DNA from: Ochotona curzoniae
Lineage: Eukaryota; Chordata; Mammalia; Lagomorpha; Ochotonidae
Length of the DNA: 64,000 nucleotides
Assembly: GCF_017591425.1 (NCBI RefSeq)
Contig: NW_024466512.1
Span: 13,333,001 to 13,397,000, forward strand
Direction: 5' to 3'
Under the pieces are notes generated by a model. It did no database searches. It saw only the letters and a list, made by a program, of their open reading frames with translations, and was not told where the DNA came from. Shown piece by piece: positions 22,268 through 33,739 of this stretch; the stretch's first letter is position 1, and each line of letters opens with the position of its first letter. The position numbers were made by a program, and so were the translations under genes.

Positions 22268-22535
22268 TTTTAACTTTTGCCATACATTTGCCAATGATTC
22301 TTACAGTGAAATATGACTGAACAGGAAAACTTCTTAGTCCTGTGTGTATGTAATTCTTCTTTTTTAAATGTACACTATGAGTTTTACCTTCTGTCTACAT
22401 TGGGTCTTACAAGTTATGGATAACTGTTTCCTGCAGACATATTTGGCCCATATCACAGTGGTCCCATGACTCATTGGAAGACCAAGTAAAGACAATAACA
22501 GCTAATGGATTCGGCCAAAGAAACTCAGCACTGTA

Positions 22536-22866
22536 TCAGCCCGGCGTGGTAACCTAGTGGTTAACATCCTTGCCTTGGACACACTGGAATCCCAAATTGG
22601 TATTGGTTCATACCCTGGCTGCTCCACTTTCCTTCCAGAATCCCACTTGTGGCCTGGAAAAGCTGTCAAAGATGGCCCAAAGCCTTGGGAACCTGCACCT
22701 GCACAGGAGACCTGGAAGAAGCTCCTGGCTCCTGATTTCAGATCAGTTCAGCTCCAGCTACTGCAGCTACTTGGGGAGTGAACCAATGGATGAAAGATCT
22801 TTCTCTGTCTCTTCTTCTCTCTGGAAATCTGACTTTCCAATGAAAAGAAATAAATCCTATTTTTTA
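22536..22866 (+). repeat. Lagomorph C-type SINE
   Basis: Full-length copy: AGCCCGGCGTGGTAACC head, GGCCTGGAAAAGCTG body, CTCTTCTTCTCTCTGG pyrimidine tract and AAAAGAAATAAATCC tail. A 19-bp duplication with two mismatches flanks it (22,517-22,535 and 22,867-22,885, AAAGAAACTCAGCACTGTA-like). Confidence 0.92.
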
Positions 22867-22885
22867 AAAGAAGCTCAGCAGTGTA

Positions 22886-23368
22886 GAAATGATGGCTTTA
22901 TTACTGGGTGAAGTAGGAGGCAGAGCTTACATAGAGTAACTGGCAGTTCCGGGTCAGATCTAAAGGGTCAAGTTTCTAGAGTGACGGGAGCACAGCAAGG
23001 CTATTCTGGGACCTGCTATCTGCAACACTTTCTATTTGCTTCCGTGTATGTTAAACGAGAATAGAGGCAGAATCTAATGTAACCTCAGCATTTCCTGGGG
23101 AAGGACTCAGAGGACAAAGACCACAATGTCCAGGAAACAGACTGGCTGAGATGGGTGGGAATCTCAGAGCTCCCACAGTCCAGGGCCCAGAACGGTTCAC
23201 GTCGCTCCCTGCAGGACAGTTCTGTATCTGACGAAGAACATCACACATATAACTGAAATGTCATAATCACTGAGGACTAACGGGCAAGAAAGGCATCTCC
23301 ACCATGTGCCTTCTATATTCAGAAAGGCTACTCTGGCTGAAATCTCTCTCTCTAAAAATTGTCATACC
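22886..23368. other. Unique non-coding sequence
   Basis: Nothing nameable. Open frames such as the minus one near 23,051-23,248 have no recognisable product. Confidence 0.35.
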
Positions 23369-23700
23369 TCGGACCTGTTGCAATGACATAGTGGTTAGGG
23401 TCCTTGGCTTGAGCACGCCAGGATCCCATATGGGCACAGGTTCTGGTCCTGGCGGCCCTGCTTCCCATCCAGTTCCCTGCTTGTGACCTGGGAAAGCAGT
23501 TGAGTGGTCCAAGGCTTTGGAACCCTGCACCCGTGTGGGAGACCCGGAGGAGGCTCCTGGCTCCTGGCTTCAGATTGGCTCGGCTCCGACCATTGCAGCC
23601 TCTTGGGGCGTGAACCATTGGACGGAAGATCTTCTTCTCTGTCTCTCCTCCTCTCTGTGTGTCTGCCTTTCTAATGCAGATGAATAAATCTTGAAAACAA
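23369..23700 (+). repeat. Lagomorph C-type SINE
   Basis: Full-length copy beginning TCGGACCTGTTGCAATGAC, with GGATCCCATATGGGCACAGG, CCCGTGTGGGAGACCCGGAGG and CTGTCTCTCCTCCTCTCTG, and a short AATAAATCTTGAAAAC tail. Several CpGs survive, so it is fairly young. A 136-codon minus frame running through it is a SINE shadow. Confidence 0.92.
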
Positions 23701-24304
23701 AATTCATCCCTCAAGATTGCCTTTCTCCTCAGTGCTCTATGGCAAAGACTCAAAGGATACAACTCATGTATAAACGGGGCTGCCCCGTGGCTGTCTCTAC
23801 CCTCTTACATGGAGAGAAGGCGCTCACTTGCCAGTTAAGTACTGAATTGGCACAGGTGCTGGAACTCTTCATGGTGGGCCCAAGCAACCTATGGTCACCT
23901 CAGGAACCAAACTCCACTAAGACAAGGTGAGTTGGGTGGCTGGGGGACTAGGTAGGGGCTATCCATGTACATCAACCTGCCTCATTTTCTGGACCCTCAA
24001 GAATGGAAGTGGGTTTCTCCTGTGAGGCCTGGTGAAGGTTCTTCAAAGGCTACAGGGCTGTGGGCAGTGACGTGACCTTGAGTTTGCATCATATGATTCA
24101 GAAACCATCACCATTCATATAAGATCGAGTCCTGCAGTTTGACCAATGAACATGTTTGAGTGTTGGTTTTCTTTCTAAGAAAGAGCATTTCCCTAAGATA
24201 ATGGTATTTCAGTCAGTGCAACGTGGGGTCTGGAAGAGAGGAAATTGCAGTGTGTGACATCTCCTGTGGCTACATTAGTTCCTGCTTAGATGGTCACTGG
24301 GGAA
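23701..24304. other. Unique non-coding sequence
   Basis: No gene or repeat that I can name. Confidence 0.35.
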
Positions 24305-24630
24305 TGTCTGTAGCCCCTCCTTAGCCAAGAGCTATATGTTCCAAGACCCCTCCCCAGCGGAGGCCTGAAAACCCAGAAAATACTGACCACGATGTAGGTT
24401 CTTGTTTTATACCTACATGCCTATCAGAAGGCTTACTTTCTAAATTAGACACAGTAAGATACTAACACAAATATCTGGAAATAAAACAGTCATACAAATA
24501 CAGTATAATAAAACTTACTTACAATTATGAAATGTCTCCTTCTGTAATTTTCTATGTAATATTTTCAGGATCACAGATTGACCATGGGTAACCAAAACTA
24601 CAGGAAAGGAGAACTGAGATCAGAGGCGAC
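24305..24630. mobile_element. Tigger/pogo-type DNA transposon fossil, non-autonomous
   Basis: GCCCCTCCTTAGCCAAGAGCTATATGTTCCAAGACCCC matches the terminal region of the Tigger-related 'ccccccttatccgcgggggatacgttccaagacccc' family. AGGCCTGAAAACCCAGAAAATACTG follows as expected. The other end, GACCATGGGTAACCAAAACTACAGGAAAGG, corresponds to 'gaccgcgggtaactgaaaccgcggaaa'. The interior is A+T-rich with ATTAGACACAGTAAG. It has no transposase and only decayed inverted ends. Confidence 0.75.
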
Positions 24631-25029
24631 CCCTTATCTACTACGAGCACTCTGGGGCGTGAGGAGGTAGGAACAGCAGCGTGGCATGGGACAGCACCTC
24701 ACCCACATGGATGACCAGGGGACAGCAGCTGTGAGACAATCTCTCTGCTCACAAGCATCTCGTTTCTGGGACACACACCAGAACAGACGGCCTAGCGCTA
24801 AGGCCCAGAGCTTGTTTTTGCACTCCCTGGCACCGGCCCTGCCTCTGAGCTCTCCGAGGTTGCAGCAGATGTTAAAAACTAAAGCTGAAACCTTTAAGTG
24901 GTAATGAAGGAGTTCACAGGGTCCATAATCCCAGCACCCCGCCCCGATTCTCCAGCGATCCTGCTGAAAGCTTTCAAACGGGGCAGCGCGTGTTGAACAC
25001 ACTGATATGCCCATGATTACCCTCAACTG
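24631..25029. other. Unique non-coding sequence
   Basis: No element nameable. The minus frame of 130 codons at 24,634-25,026 carries several cysteines but no known domain; I treat it as chance. Confidence 0.35.
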
Positions 25030-26060
25030 CTGTAAAGCAATCCCACTCCTCCAGTGAATGCAGGCTGCAGCAACAATGGCGTTATTGACTTGTTGCTCCA
25101 GCTCTATTTAGTTATTACCCTCGGGGCCACAATCAATAGACTTTGCACCAAGTCAGCCTAATAAATCCCAGGCTCTCACTGGAGGTTTGCCAGGAACGGC
25201 AAGAAAATCTATGGCAGGGAAACTCTTCGAGTGGGAAGAGAGAGAAAGCTGCACTGACAGCTGTATAAATTAATTAACAAAGAACTGTTTATTCTTCTTC
25301 AAGATCAGATTGCACATTTATCATCATTGAAGAAGTCTCACATAGACTATCACAAAATTATCTGGTGATATTTTAAAAACATCCACAAGTCTGAATGCCC
25401 ATAAAAGAGACTCACATTCTAAGGCAACTGTTCCTTGTTGATTACATTTTCAATTACTTGGTGTACACATCTGCCTTCTTAGCACTAGTTTGGGCCAGCC
25501 TATTATTTATAGGTCATTTGGACTAATGCGGTCTGCCTTGATAATTCTTTAAACTTGTTGTTGAAATAGTTAACATGATAAAAATACAACGTTGATCATT
25601 AACATTGTTGAGCTTCGGGATTGGCTCATTTTTCTTCCTCCTCCTCCTCCTCTTTGCTGTTAGGAATTTAAATCCTGCTTGTAATGCAGCAGTGGAGGGG
25701 AAAATGCTTTAAGTGATAGCAACACTGCAAGGTCGGTGAAAGGCTGTTTCAGATCATTGCAAAAGGATTTCAGAGCAGTTCCTTACTTAACAAGCAAACG
25801 ATGTGTAGATTCAGCAATTTATGTTGAAGTACGCTTTGTCCACCATGGGGAAAAGAAAAAACAATTTTCCACAAATTGAAAACAAATATAAAAGATCAAC
25901 AGAGCTCTTACAGTCGATGTGCTACTATAGTGATATTTGCTAGAATTTTCATGCAAAAGCTTTTTGTATTCTAACTCTTATCCATGCCAGCACAGAATCT
26001 GTGACTTGATGGAAAAAGTTATTTCTGAATACTAAGTGATTTGGGTTTTAAGTTTAAGGG
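25030..26060. promoter_or_regulatory. Strong candidate conserved non-coding block
   Basis: About 1 kb of repeat-free DNA with dense developmental motifs. AACAATGG (25,072-25,079) is a perfect SOX core. TAATTAA (25,271-25,277) overlaps AACAAAG (25,276-25,282, TCF/SOX-like). CCACAATCAATAGAC, GAATTTAAATCCTG and a (CCT)n run at about 25,637-25,651 also lie inside. It has no open frame of note and no SINE insertion. It looks like an ultraconserved-type enhancer cluster but conservation is not measured. Confidence 0.45.
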
Positions 26061-27894
26061 TGGAGGTGTTAGAAATGGTGTTTAAACAGAATCACAAGAC
26101 TCAACTTCACCATCACTCAGTGGACTGACCAGAATGCGCTGGGAGCCTATCAGGCTCAAGGCCCTGAAACAGCCATTGACTGGTGGTGACACAGGCATTA
26201 TTGTTCCCAGGCGTGGAAAGCTCATTTCATTGCTCCGGTCTAGCCTGGGATATGTCAGCCCTGCCGCACGTTAACACACTCCTGTGAACACAAAATGGCA
26301 CAGCAATCCCCTTTTACTTGACAGGCACTCAGGAGTGGGGAGGGGAACTCCTACACGCACACACACGAAACTTGTTTTATTGTGGGACTGCTAACTACAC
26401 TGTCCCAATAATTTGCTGCTCTTATAAATGGTTTCCAAGTAATAATGTTAACTGATTCTAGAGACTTTTCATCCGCTACAATTATCTTTCTAATATTATA
26501 TATTACATCTATGTACTTGCTATTAAACAGGTCAAATATATTACCTGAATTACCTGAATAGATTCACTTAGGAAAAAAAAAAGGTGAAGTTAAATCATCA
26601 CCTTCAATTTATTTCTAACTATGGGCTTTTGAAGTTGCTCATCTTCAAATGAACTACTTGGGAGATCGGTCAGGGCTGGAATTTGGAGGTCATCTCCTTT
26701 GCCCCCATCCCATTCACGCTAAGACTGAGCTCAGTGGAGGAGACCATGGTCCTAAGGAGACCCTGGCTGTCAGCAGTAGAAGCAGGCCCAGGTCAGACTC
26801 CCAGCCACCTCTGTCGGCCGTCTTCCAGATGGACTGGACTATGAGATGGAATCTACCCGAGGGAAGGAGCTCCAACAAAACAGAGATCCTGTACCTCTCC
26901 CTCAGCCCACTTCAGGCTCCTTTCTCTCTAACAACAAAGCAAAACAGTTCTCAGGCTGCCTCACTGAAGCTGCTGGCTCCAGACCTAAACACTCAGCTCT
27001 TCTGTATATGTGTGTGACACTTGTTCCAATACCATCCGCATAGAGAGCTTTCACTGCAGGTTCCATGGGCTCAGGTATACTGGGAGCCTAGCTTTACTGT
27101 TATTTTCTGCTCAGTTGCAGCCACACCACTTAGCATCCCTGCTCCCTACTTGGATTTTTTTTGTTTAGTGAGGGCATCAGATGGCAGACTCCTAAGGGCC
27201 CTTCCTCTCAGTTTGAGCATCCTGTGATTTATGCCATGGCTGCTCACTGGTTATGGTGTGCAGCTGTGTCTGCATAGCTCATCTCTCTTCACCCAGTATC
27301 TTCACATCCACTAGCTCTGTGCTGCATGCCCCGGTAAGACATGAGATCTTAGCAATGACAATATGCCACCGTATCCCAAGGACAAGGTATCGTTACTGGA
27401 AACAATTCCAGGCCCAGCGACCAGTCTCAACTCACACCTAATGACTCCTCTTGGTCCTCTCATCCTATCCTTGGGCCATACGGGATGGGCAGTTACCATG
27501 GCTGCAAGCTTTCTTTGCAGTCAACTGTCTCTTGCCAGACACCAGAGTTCTCTGGTAAACACTGAGCAGCCCTGAGGCCTGGACTTCTTCCCAGCAGAGC
27601 CTCAGCTGTGTGTCATCCTTTCCTGAGACTTCTCATTGTAGACGATGCTCTGGGTGGAGGAGGGATTGGGCTAGCACAGGACACTTTATAGAGTAGATTT
27701 GTGTCTCTGGAATTTACTGTTGTGTGGGACTATATGATCTAAAGTGACATTGACAACACAGTCTTTAGCTGGATCAATGGCAGACATGGGGAAAAGACGA
27801 GAGAGAGCAGTCATGCTGTACACAGCCTCTAGGCATCAAGTGTTGTACCTGTTCCCAAACCTTGGAAAGCTTCACTTACTCAATCATACCATTC
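26061..27894. other. Unique non-coding sequence
   Basis: A long stretch with no repeat I can name. About 26,400-26,640 is A+T-rich and may extend the candidate regulatory block. Overlapping frames at 26,649-27,043 and 27,253-27,575 are in GC-richer DNA, lack domains and lie open on both strands. Confidence 0.3.
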
Positions 27895-27985
27895 TGCTTT
27901 AAAGATGCAAACATTCACCTCAAGAGGTTAAGTGACTTGCATGGCTAAGAATCAGATCTTCATCTGCTACCCCCTATGTCTGTCC
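27895..27985 (-). repeat. MIR fragment
   Basis: CTCAAGAGGTTAAGTGACTTGCATGGCTAAGAATCAG follows the MIR minus strand ('cagagaggttaagtgacttgcccaag...'). Short and old. Confidence 0.6.
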
Positions 27986-28234
27986 CAAAGTCCTGCAAAT
28001 GGCAGGGAGGTAAGAGAGATGGATAAGTTAAATTATTTGCTATCTCATTAGTGATTACAACCTTGGAACGGGCACACATTACAACCTGAGAGCTTCTCAA
28101 AACTGATACGGCTTTCCTCGTACTATAATTGACTTTACCAGTCATGTTCTCACCAACAAGTGGGCCGCCAAGGTGGAACGCATTGAGGTGCATCTTGGTG
28201 GATGATCAGACCAATCAATAACCATCGTTTTACT

Positions 28235-28857
28235 AAGATTCTTAGATATCAGACCAAAAACACATACAACAAAAGACAGTATCAAAAAAAAATGAGAAGA
28301 CAAACTAGAAAAAGAGAACATATGCACAAGTCACATATCTGCCAAGAACTTGAATTATAAATTAATCATAAAAAAGAACTCAGTTTAAAAATGGAGCAAG
28401 GGATGAGTAGACTTTACACCAAAGAGGACACACAAACTGCATGAGCCCTTGAAAACATTCTCAGCAACATTAGCCAACAGAGACCACTAGACTGCGCTTC
28501 GTAAGTATTATGATCATTCAGCTGAAAAGTCACAATCGTAAGAGTTGCGGAAACTGTGGAAAAATCAAAACTTTCATTCGCTTTAAAGTGTTTTGAGAAA
28601 CACCTTAGCAATTTCTCAAAACGTGAAACACAGGGTTACCACTTGATCCAGTCTCAGTCTACACTCAAGAGAAATGAGAATCCCAAGTCCAAGAAAAGTC
28701 TGCATATTATTCAGAATAGCCCACAGACAAAAACATGCTCAGTGAAGGAGGCCAGATGCAGAAGATCACACATGAAGTGATTCCATTTGTAAGATATGTC
28801 CAGAATAGATAAAACCATAGTAAAAGTCACAAGGGGCTACCCCAGGCTGAAGGAATC

Positions 28858-28895
<38 letters not shown>

Positions 28896-29126
28896 GTGCA
28901 TGTGTAGGGGTGGGGAGCTGGGGTGACAGAAAGTGCAGGGTTTCTTGTTGAAGTGATGAATGCATTACTATGTGTTACCACAGCAAGCACTGAAGTGATG
29001 AATGATTGTAACTCTGATGGCTGAAGGGTACACATATCTGAAGATACATTTTAAAAGACTGGATTAAGTACTTGAGGTGCGTTGAGTTACAGGGTATGTG
29101 AATTCTACATCAATAATGCTGCTATC
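28235..29126 (+). mobile_element. Old L1 3' part with expanded GT repeat, inactive
   Basis: GAACTTGAATTATAAATTAATC, AAAATGGAGCAAGGG and CCAAAGAGGACACACAAACTGC resemble the C-terminal reverse-transcriptase end of an old L1. GTGATTCCATTTGTAAGATATG and CAAGGGGCTACCCCAGGC then match its 3' UTR, ending with TGTGAATTCTACATCAATAATGCTG. A GT microsatellite (28,860-28,905) arose within the UTR. All frames are broken. Confidence 0.8.
28860..28905. repeat. (GT)n microsatellite
   Basis: About 23 alternating GT units with a few C and A interruptions at the 3' end, inside an L1 3' UTR. Alternating purine-pyrimidine DNA of this length can form Z-DNA and is probably length-polymorphic. Confidence 0.95.
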
Positions 29127-29319
29127 AACAAACACAATCTTGAAACAAGCCAACACAGCTGGGCTGCGGAGCTGCTCTAGGCTAGCTGCTTTGCTGTGGT
29201 GGGCAAATCCTTGGCCACCTCCCCTGCCAGCGCTGCCTTTAGGCGCAGGGCTGGGCTTCCTTCGAAAGTGCTTTTCCAGTCATCCCTGGTGAGGAGGGAA
29301 TGAAGTGGTTATTTCGGCG
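29127..29319. other. Short unique sequence
   Basis: Nothing nameable between the L1 3' end and the following MIR. Confidence 0.35.
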
Positions 29320-29525
29320 ACAATGCCACATGCCAGGTGCCACACCAAGCACTCTGGAGAAACTGAATCCACTGATTTCACGTAACTGTTCTTTGCCACG
29401 GGTGCCATTCTCATTCGCACTGAAGTTGAGGAAGCTGAAGATATCTAGGTAACTTGAGCAAGGTCACACAGCTCAATGAGGCAGAAGCTGCACTAGAACC
29501 CACATCCACGTGACTCTCGACACTG
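29320..29525 (-). repeat. MIR element
   Basis: TGCCAGGTGCCACACCAAGCACTCTGG, then GAAGTTGAGGAAGCTGAAG and GGTAACTTGAGCAAGGTCACACAGCTCAATGAGGCAGAAGC follow the MIR minus strand over most of its length, ending in CACTAGAACCCACATCC. Confidence 0.82.
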
Positions 29526-30061
29526 GGCATGTATGAACGCTAGTTACGGGTCAGAGGTATGTGTGTGCTCCCTGGGGAAGAAAAAACACCTTCAGAGAGC
29601 AGCTAGAACTTCTTTAGAAAGAAGTCCTGTCCTGTTTGTTTCTGTTTATAAAACAAGTCATTCAAAAATAAGATCACTTTTTTTTTCTGAAGCTGACAAT
29701 TTGAGCTCCATTTAAAACCCTCTTCATTTTTGAAAAACAAAAAAGTTGTGGTTTGAAAGAAGTCTGTTTGGTGAATTTTAGGGAGGCCTACAGATATGTT
29801 GCAGAAGCAGGACGTCAGGAATTAATTTTTCTCTTAAAATGTTGCCTGTCAATGAGGATGCCTCTCGTAGCTACCTTTGTGTTTCTGTGTCAAAGCACAG
29901 CACTCACTGCCCGTGTTGAACACTCGGATGCGGACTGCCTCCTCAGCCTCTGCCTGGCTGTGATCTCAGATCAGCAACCTTGGGCTCTCCGGGTGCCAGC
30001 ACTCCGCCAGAGCTCAGTAACTGTAGAATAGAATTGTCAAGTGTGTAAATGGAGTGTGAGT
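29526..30061. other. Unique non-coding sequence
   Basis: No gene or repeat is recognisable. A T9 run occurs near 29,678. Confidence 0.35.
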
Positions 30062-30240
30062 GGGTTGTGTCAGATCAGAGGTTGCCAACTGGTAGCCAGT
30101 GGTCAGATTCTGCATGCAGACATGTTGGTTTGGCCTGCTCAACTTTTCATTTTTTTTTTTTTTAAGAATACACCTCTTGCCAATACAATAAATGGGGAAA
30201 TTTATCAACCAGAACACAGTCATTCTGGAAAATCCAGAAG
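30062..30240. mobile_element. Possible hAT-type DNA transposon fossil
   Basis: CAGAGGTTGCCAACTGGTAGCCAGTGGTCAGATTCTGCATGCAGACATG resembles the end of the mammalian hAT families with 'ggttgccaactggtggcctgcgggccgaatccggcccgcagacatg'. A T12 tract and GAATACACC follow. Only one end is recognisable, so the assignment is tentative. Confidence 0.45.
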
Positions 30241-31369
30241 ACTTGACCCCAGCAGATCCACATTCCCCCATGGTCCCAGAGGGATGGATTCTGGGAAACC
30301 TCTGTGTCAGGGCCCGAGCTCTCTGGTTCTCTCCATCCTCTTCCTGCCTACTCTACTCACCTGTGGTGATCACTTAGTATCCAGAGCAGAACAGGTGCAC
30401 CATCTCTGACCTGGATTCCTATCTGCCCTGCTAAGCTATGTCCTCTGCTTTACAGTATTCCAACAGGAAGGCAAAAGAGAGGTAAGACACCTGGAGCTTG
30501 GCAGACACCTTTCCAACTACTACTGCACAACAATGAAATGCATGGATTACTGCCAGTGTCTCTTGACAAGAAAAACCCTCATGAATACTGCTTTGGCCTT
30601 CAGACTTGACATTCTGCCCAGAGCAGAACCTACAGGAGACACCTGGGAGCCTTCATCTCCTCCCACTGCTTTGCCCTGCAGCTCACAGCCTCTGCAGAGA
30701 GAGTGCTGTGGAACAGTGATTACATTTCCCGGGTGGTAGAGACACTGTCCCCAGGCCTGCATCTCACAAAACATCCAAATCATTCCACTATGCCACAACA
30801 ATGGGCACTCACCCTCATCAAGCAATTTGTTTTAATTATGTAAATCACTTCATTCTCTTTTCCAATACCTGCCAGGAGTTGCAAGCCACTGCAGATCCAA
30901 ACAGGATGTAGAAGATGCCAGCCTGGGACAGAGCAGGGCCCAGGGAAACCTGGCTTCAGCTTGATGGTCCACCCATCATGTGCAGGTTGGGTTACAGGAG
31001 GAGACTGAACACAGACATCCCAGGACAGGGATGGGGAAGGGTGGTGGGGGGTGGCATCATCCAGGCTTCCCTGGCACAAGTGCCCTACCTCCACAAAGCA
31101 TTTCACCTGAGATTCTGGGGAGGGTAGACTACCAACACCACATTTCATTCCATCAGGCTCCGGACCGCAGTCCTGTTTACTTCTTCCTTTGTTACATTTA
31201 CTCAAAGAAAATCAAGTTACCCAAATACCTCCAAGTCCCCCTCCACCAGTGCTTGCTGACATGACTCCTCTTGGAAAGAGGTTGACAGCCCGAAGCGTTT
31301 GGCCTTTACACTAACTCCTAACGCCTTGTGAGAAGTTTAGGTTTACAATAAGCTGGTTTTGGATGAATG
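30241..31369. other. Unique non-coding sequence
   Basis: Nothing nameable. Several frames of 70-141 codons overlap on opposite strands (for example minus 30,780-31,205) without domains or splice context. Confidence 0.35.
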
Positions 31370-31637
31370 TTGTGGTCCAGTGGCCAAGTGGCTCATTGGG
31401 ATACTTCCATCCCATACTGGAGTGTCAGTTTGGACTCCTGGGTATTCTGCACTTCCAATTGAGCTTCCTGTCAATGCACCTGCAGGGGAAAACAGTGGCT
31501 GAAAGCCCCAGCACCTGAGTTCTTGCACCTGCAGGGGAGATCCAGGGGGAATTCTAGACTTGGAACTTGAGCCTGGCTTGGTCCCAACTGCTTTAGGCAT
31601 TTAGGGAGTGAACGAGAGAATGAGAGGACTTGGTCAT
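31370..31637 (+). repeat. Old C-type SINE with TA-expanded tail
   Basis: Diverged copy: GTTGTGGTCCAGTGGCC head, CACTTCCAATTGAGCTTCCTGTCAATGC middle and TTTAGGGAGTGAACGAGAG near the 3' end. The expected pyrimidine tract and AATAAA tail are replaced by the TA tract that starts at once at 31,638. Confidence 0.75.
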
Positions 31638-31862
31638 CTAATATATATATATGAATATATATATATTTAAAATATATATTTAAATAAATATATATTTTTA
31701 AAATATATATACATATTTATATATATTTTATATATATTTTAATATATATATATTTATTTTTAAATTTTTATATTTATATATATTTTTTATATATTTTAAA
31801 ATATATATATATTTATTTTTTAAATAAAATTTTTAAATAAATAAATATATATATTTTAAAAG
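31638..31862. repeat. (TA)n-rich simple repeat, about 225 bp
   Basis: Almost pure A/T made of TATATATA runs separated by TTTAAATAAATA and TTTTTAAA words. It begins exactly where the SINE tail should be, so it probably grew from an (AATAAA)n tail. Such tracts can extrude cruciforms and are often length-variable and hard to assemble. Confidence 0.95.
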
Positions 31863-32309
31863 GACATTGCTTAAATGTTTCAGTGATCTTCAGATAGTCT
31901 TAAAATTATGATTCTTTCGTTATATTTAAGAATATCAGAAGAATACAGAGATACAGGAAGGAAGGAGAGAGGGAAGGGAAGAAGGCAGGCATGCAGGCAC
32001 ACTGGCAGATGAGCCCTTACTTAAAAAGAAAAAAAATTCTCAGACAATTGCATTTACTATTAGAAAGGGTTTCCTTCCCCTTGTTCCAGCAGACACTACA
32101 CTGTTGCTATTCACTGATACCTCCCTGTTTACAAGACTAGGACAAATCCACGGTGTATAATACACTAGAATGATTTTTCTCCTTGTGCCTTGAACCTGAC
32201 AGTTTTTCTTCATATCCACACCGAATAGGCACATGATTGCTTTTAGTGACTGAGTTTGCAATTAGGGCTTGCTGTGTGCAGGTACAGAAGGGACTCTAGA
32301 GAAGCAGAA
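31863..32309. other. Unique sequence with short GGAA tract
   Basis: An interrupted GGAA/GGCA-type purine repeat occurs at about 31,957-32,005. Otherwise unclassified. Confidence 0.4.
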
Positions 32310-32560
32310 CAGCTGAGTGGTTAAGAGGATAGATTCTGAGGTCAGATCATTTGGATTGGAATCCTAGCAGCCCCATTCACTAGTCATGTGGTTGGGCCTT
32401 GCTTTTATTTTCTGTAATAGGAGATGATGAAAGCATGGATCCGGAGGCAGCTGTGAGAACTAACATGAGAGAACACACATGAAGAGCTTGGTGTAGTGTC
32501 TGGCACATGGTAACACACTCAGTAAATACCAGCTACTGTTACTATTTTTCCAACATGGAT
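32310..32560 (+). repeat. MIR element, nearly complete
   Basis: AGCTGAGTGGTTAAGAGGATAGATTCTGAGGTCAGA, GGAATCCTAGCAGCCCCATTCACTAG and TCATGTGGTTGGGCCTTGC follow the plus-strand MIR in order. GTGTCTGGCACATGGTAACACACTCAGTAAATACC matches its 3' end. This is the best MIR in the window. Confidence 0.9.
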
Positions 32561-33019
32561 CAAAAAATCAAGTTTAAGGGAAGCTAATGGAAAGCATTTC
32601 TTTAAAGGATAAAAACTCTATCACTAAGTAATTAATAGCTTTCATCTTTGCTTTGAAGCATGTGTAATGTATATGCAGTGAGATTTAAAGAACTAACACC
32701 TAAATGCAATAATGCCCCAGATTTCTCACTAAACGTCAACTGGACGGATCCTGCCTTACTTCATTTTTCCATTAATGTCTTCAAAGAATGAAATCCTTAG
32801 CTTCCATCTCACCAAATTTACCTGTCCCTAAACCAGTCTCATAGCTCCTTAAAATACTTAGAAAACTAACACCACAACGCCCACCCCAGGAGTCAATTTT
32901 TAACTTGAGCTTTTGTTTTATTCTCCAAAATAATAATAATAATACTACTTTCTTTATTGCCTAAGGTTGTCTTTCATGCCGAACCTTGTCAAAATGCTTT
33001 AGCATTCCTTAACATGTCC
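32561..33019. other. Unique sequence
   Basis: Nothing nameable; a short (AAT)n occurs at 32,929-32,944. Confidence 0.35.
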
Positions 33020-33600
33020 TTCACCGTGTCTGTAGGTCAAGGCCGCTGATCTCATCCTATTCTCTCCCTTCTATTGCTTCTCTGAACATGCTAGCCCAAG
33101 CCTCTTGTCGCCTTCTACCACAGGGCTCTTGCACAAGCTCCCTTCTATGCCAACAACATCCAGGCAATGCCTTCAGCGCTACTCAAGCACCACTCCTTCA
33201 CAAGCCTGCCCTGGCCACCCTTCCCAGGGCAGACTGCCCAGCTCCGGTCTCTGGATCAGCACCGTCAGCATCACACAGAGGCATTCTCAGGCCCTGACAA
33301 GATCTACTGGATTGGAAATTTTGCTCTACTTCAATAAGACCCCTATGGGATTCTCATGTCTGCTGAAGTTGGAGAATCACATGCCTGTTACCCAGTCCTG
33401 CCTGGTGCATACCACGAAGCTCTCCTTCAAGGCAAAAACAACAATTACTCTTCAAAGTGTAATTATTTGTATAACAAATGTTTCCTCCATTGTGAAGAGG
33501 CCAGGAACTGTGTATAGTTTCTTGGTCATTGTTGTTTCCCAAGCACAAAGCAGTGTTTAGCACATAAGAGATGCCTGATGAATAATTTCAAGAAATGAAA
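33020..33600 (+). repeat. L2 LINE 3' region, old
   Basis: CTACCACAGGGCTCTTGCACAAGCTCCCTTCTATGCC, CACCACTCCTTCACAAGCCTGCCCTGGCCACCC and the end CAGTGTTTAGCACATAAGAGATGCCTGATGAATAA match the L2 consensus order ('cagggcctttgcacttgctgttcc', 'ccttccctgaccaccc', 'cctggcacatagtaggtgctcaataaat'). 33,300-33,470 is less clear and may be a different insertion. It is a dead coding remnant. Frames through it, such as plus 33,105-33,560, are shadows. Confidence 0.7.
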
Positions 33601-33739
33601 TAAATCTACCGTAAGGGCTAATATACAATAAAGAGGCTGTTAAAGGTATGCATCAGTAATTTGCAAAGCAAGAAACAGAGTGGGAAATATTTTAGCATGC
33701 TTAACTTTGACTAGTCAACATAGAAACTGGTAAGATAAT

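Noticed and set aside
21984..22320. Frames on both strands over the reverse SINE at 22 kb.
   Set aside because: Same SINE read in different frames.
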